Shown: in pieces, positions 6,276 through 6,560 of the stretch
How positions within the stretch are numbered: the first letter of the stretch is position 1
Layout: the number at the start of each line of letters is the position of its first letter
From: an uncultured Burkholderiales bacterium
GTDB lineage: Bacteria > Pseudomonadota > Gammaproteobacteria > Burkholderiales > Burkholderiaceae_E
Assembly: GCA_903923345.1 (NCBI GenBank)
Contig: CAIXXI010000031.1
Coordinates: 1 to 6,560 of the forward strand
Direction: 5' to 3'
DNA length: 6,560 nt
Position numbers and translations under genes: made by a program
Notes under the pieces: model-generated
What the model saw: only the letters and a program-made list of their open reading frames with translations
Databases searched by the model: none
What the model was told of the DNA's origin: nothing

Positions 6276-6560
6276 ATGGAAGCCATCAGCCCCACCGTCA
6301 TCAACCTGATCATCTTCGTGCTGGCCATCTACGTCGGCTTTCACGTGGTCTGGAATGTCACCCCGGCCCTGCACACACCGCTCATGGCCGTGACCAACGC
6401 GATCTCCGCGATCATCATCGTGGGTGCCATGCTGGCTGCCGCCCTGACCACCACGACGCTGGGCAAATTCATGGGGGTGGCCGCGGTCACGCTGGCAGCC
6501 GTCAATGTGTTCGGCGGATTCCTCGTGACCCGCCGAATGCTCGAGATGTTCAAGAAGAAA
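6276..6560 (+). CDS. pntAB: NAD(P)+ transhydrogenase subunit alpha part 2 (membrane dII), 3' end not in window
   Basis: 95 residues are visible, beginning MEAISPTVINLIIFVLAIYVG, with no stop before the window ends. It is the membrane piece of the split alpha subunit, forming part of the proton channel with PntB. Three hydrophobic segments are seen at about 8-26, 41-58 and 65-84, as expected for the three-helix alpha-2 subunit of R. rubrum type. The motif GFLVTRRMLEMFKKK at the visible end is the usual C-terminal signature, so probably only a few codons, or just the stop, are missing. The ribosome site is weak (CGAG at 6267-6270). The 48-base gap from pntAA lacks a clear terminator, so the two are very likely co-transcribed, with pntB expected next. 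Confidence 0.93.
   Translation, partial: MEAISPTVINLIIFVLAIYVGFHVVWNVTPALHTPLMAVTNAISAIIIVGAMLAAALTTTTLGKFMGVAAVTLAAVNVFGGFLVTRRMLEMFKKK

Overview
The window is a 6.56-kb stretch of GC-rich, gene-dense chromosomal DNA from a proteobacterium. Protein similarity and gene order suggest a betaproteobacterium or a related GC-rich proteobacterium; this is judged from remembered family sequences, not a search. There are no RNA genes, mobile elements, CRISPR arrays or long gene-free stretches. The longest gap, about 150 bases, lies between two divergent genes.

Left part (1-3188): the 5' portion of purB (adenylosuccinate lyase) runs leftward off the window edge. A YibF-type glutathione S-transferase gene is transcribed divergently from it. 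That gene converges on a leftward gene for a membrane-anchored, FMN-binding, stand-alone glutamate synthase domain protein, and the two stop codons abut with no spacer.

Middle part (3189-4961): mnmA (tRNA 2-thiouridylase) and an upstream NudJ-type Nudix hydrolase gene lie leftward, joined by a 4-bp ATGA start/stop overlap. The leftward order nudJ, mnmA, X, purB matches the Escherichia coli order nudJ-mnmA-hflD-purB. Here hflD is absent, and the GST and glutamate-synthase-like genes occupy its place.

Right part (4962-6560): divergent from nudJ is a rightward operon starting with pntAA and pntAB. These encode the split alpha subunit of proton-translocating NAD(P)+ transhydrogenase. The window ends at the last visible codons of pntAB, and pntB presumably follows.

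Functionally the region is housekeeping: purine synthesis, tRNA wobble thiolation, pyrophosphohydrolase clean-up, thiol chemistry and NADPH supply. I found no convincing previously undescribed system. The points that merit a second look are the uncharacterised glutamate-synthase-like membrane protein in a conserved housekeeping cluster, and -10-like elements placed so close to the purB and nudJ starts that leaderless mRNAs are possible.
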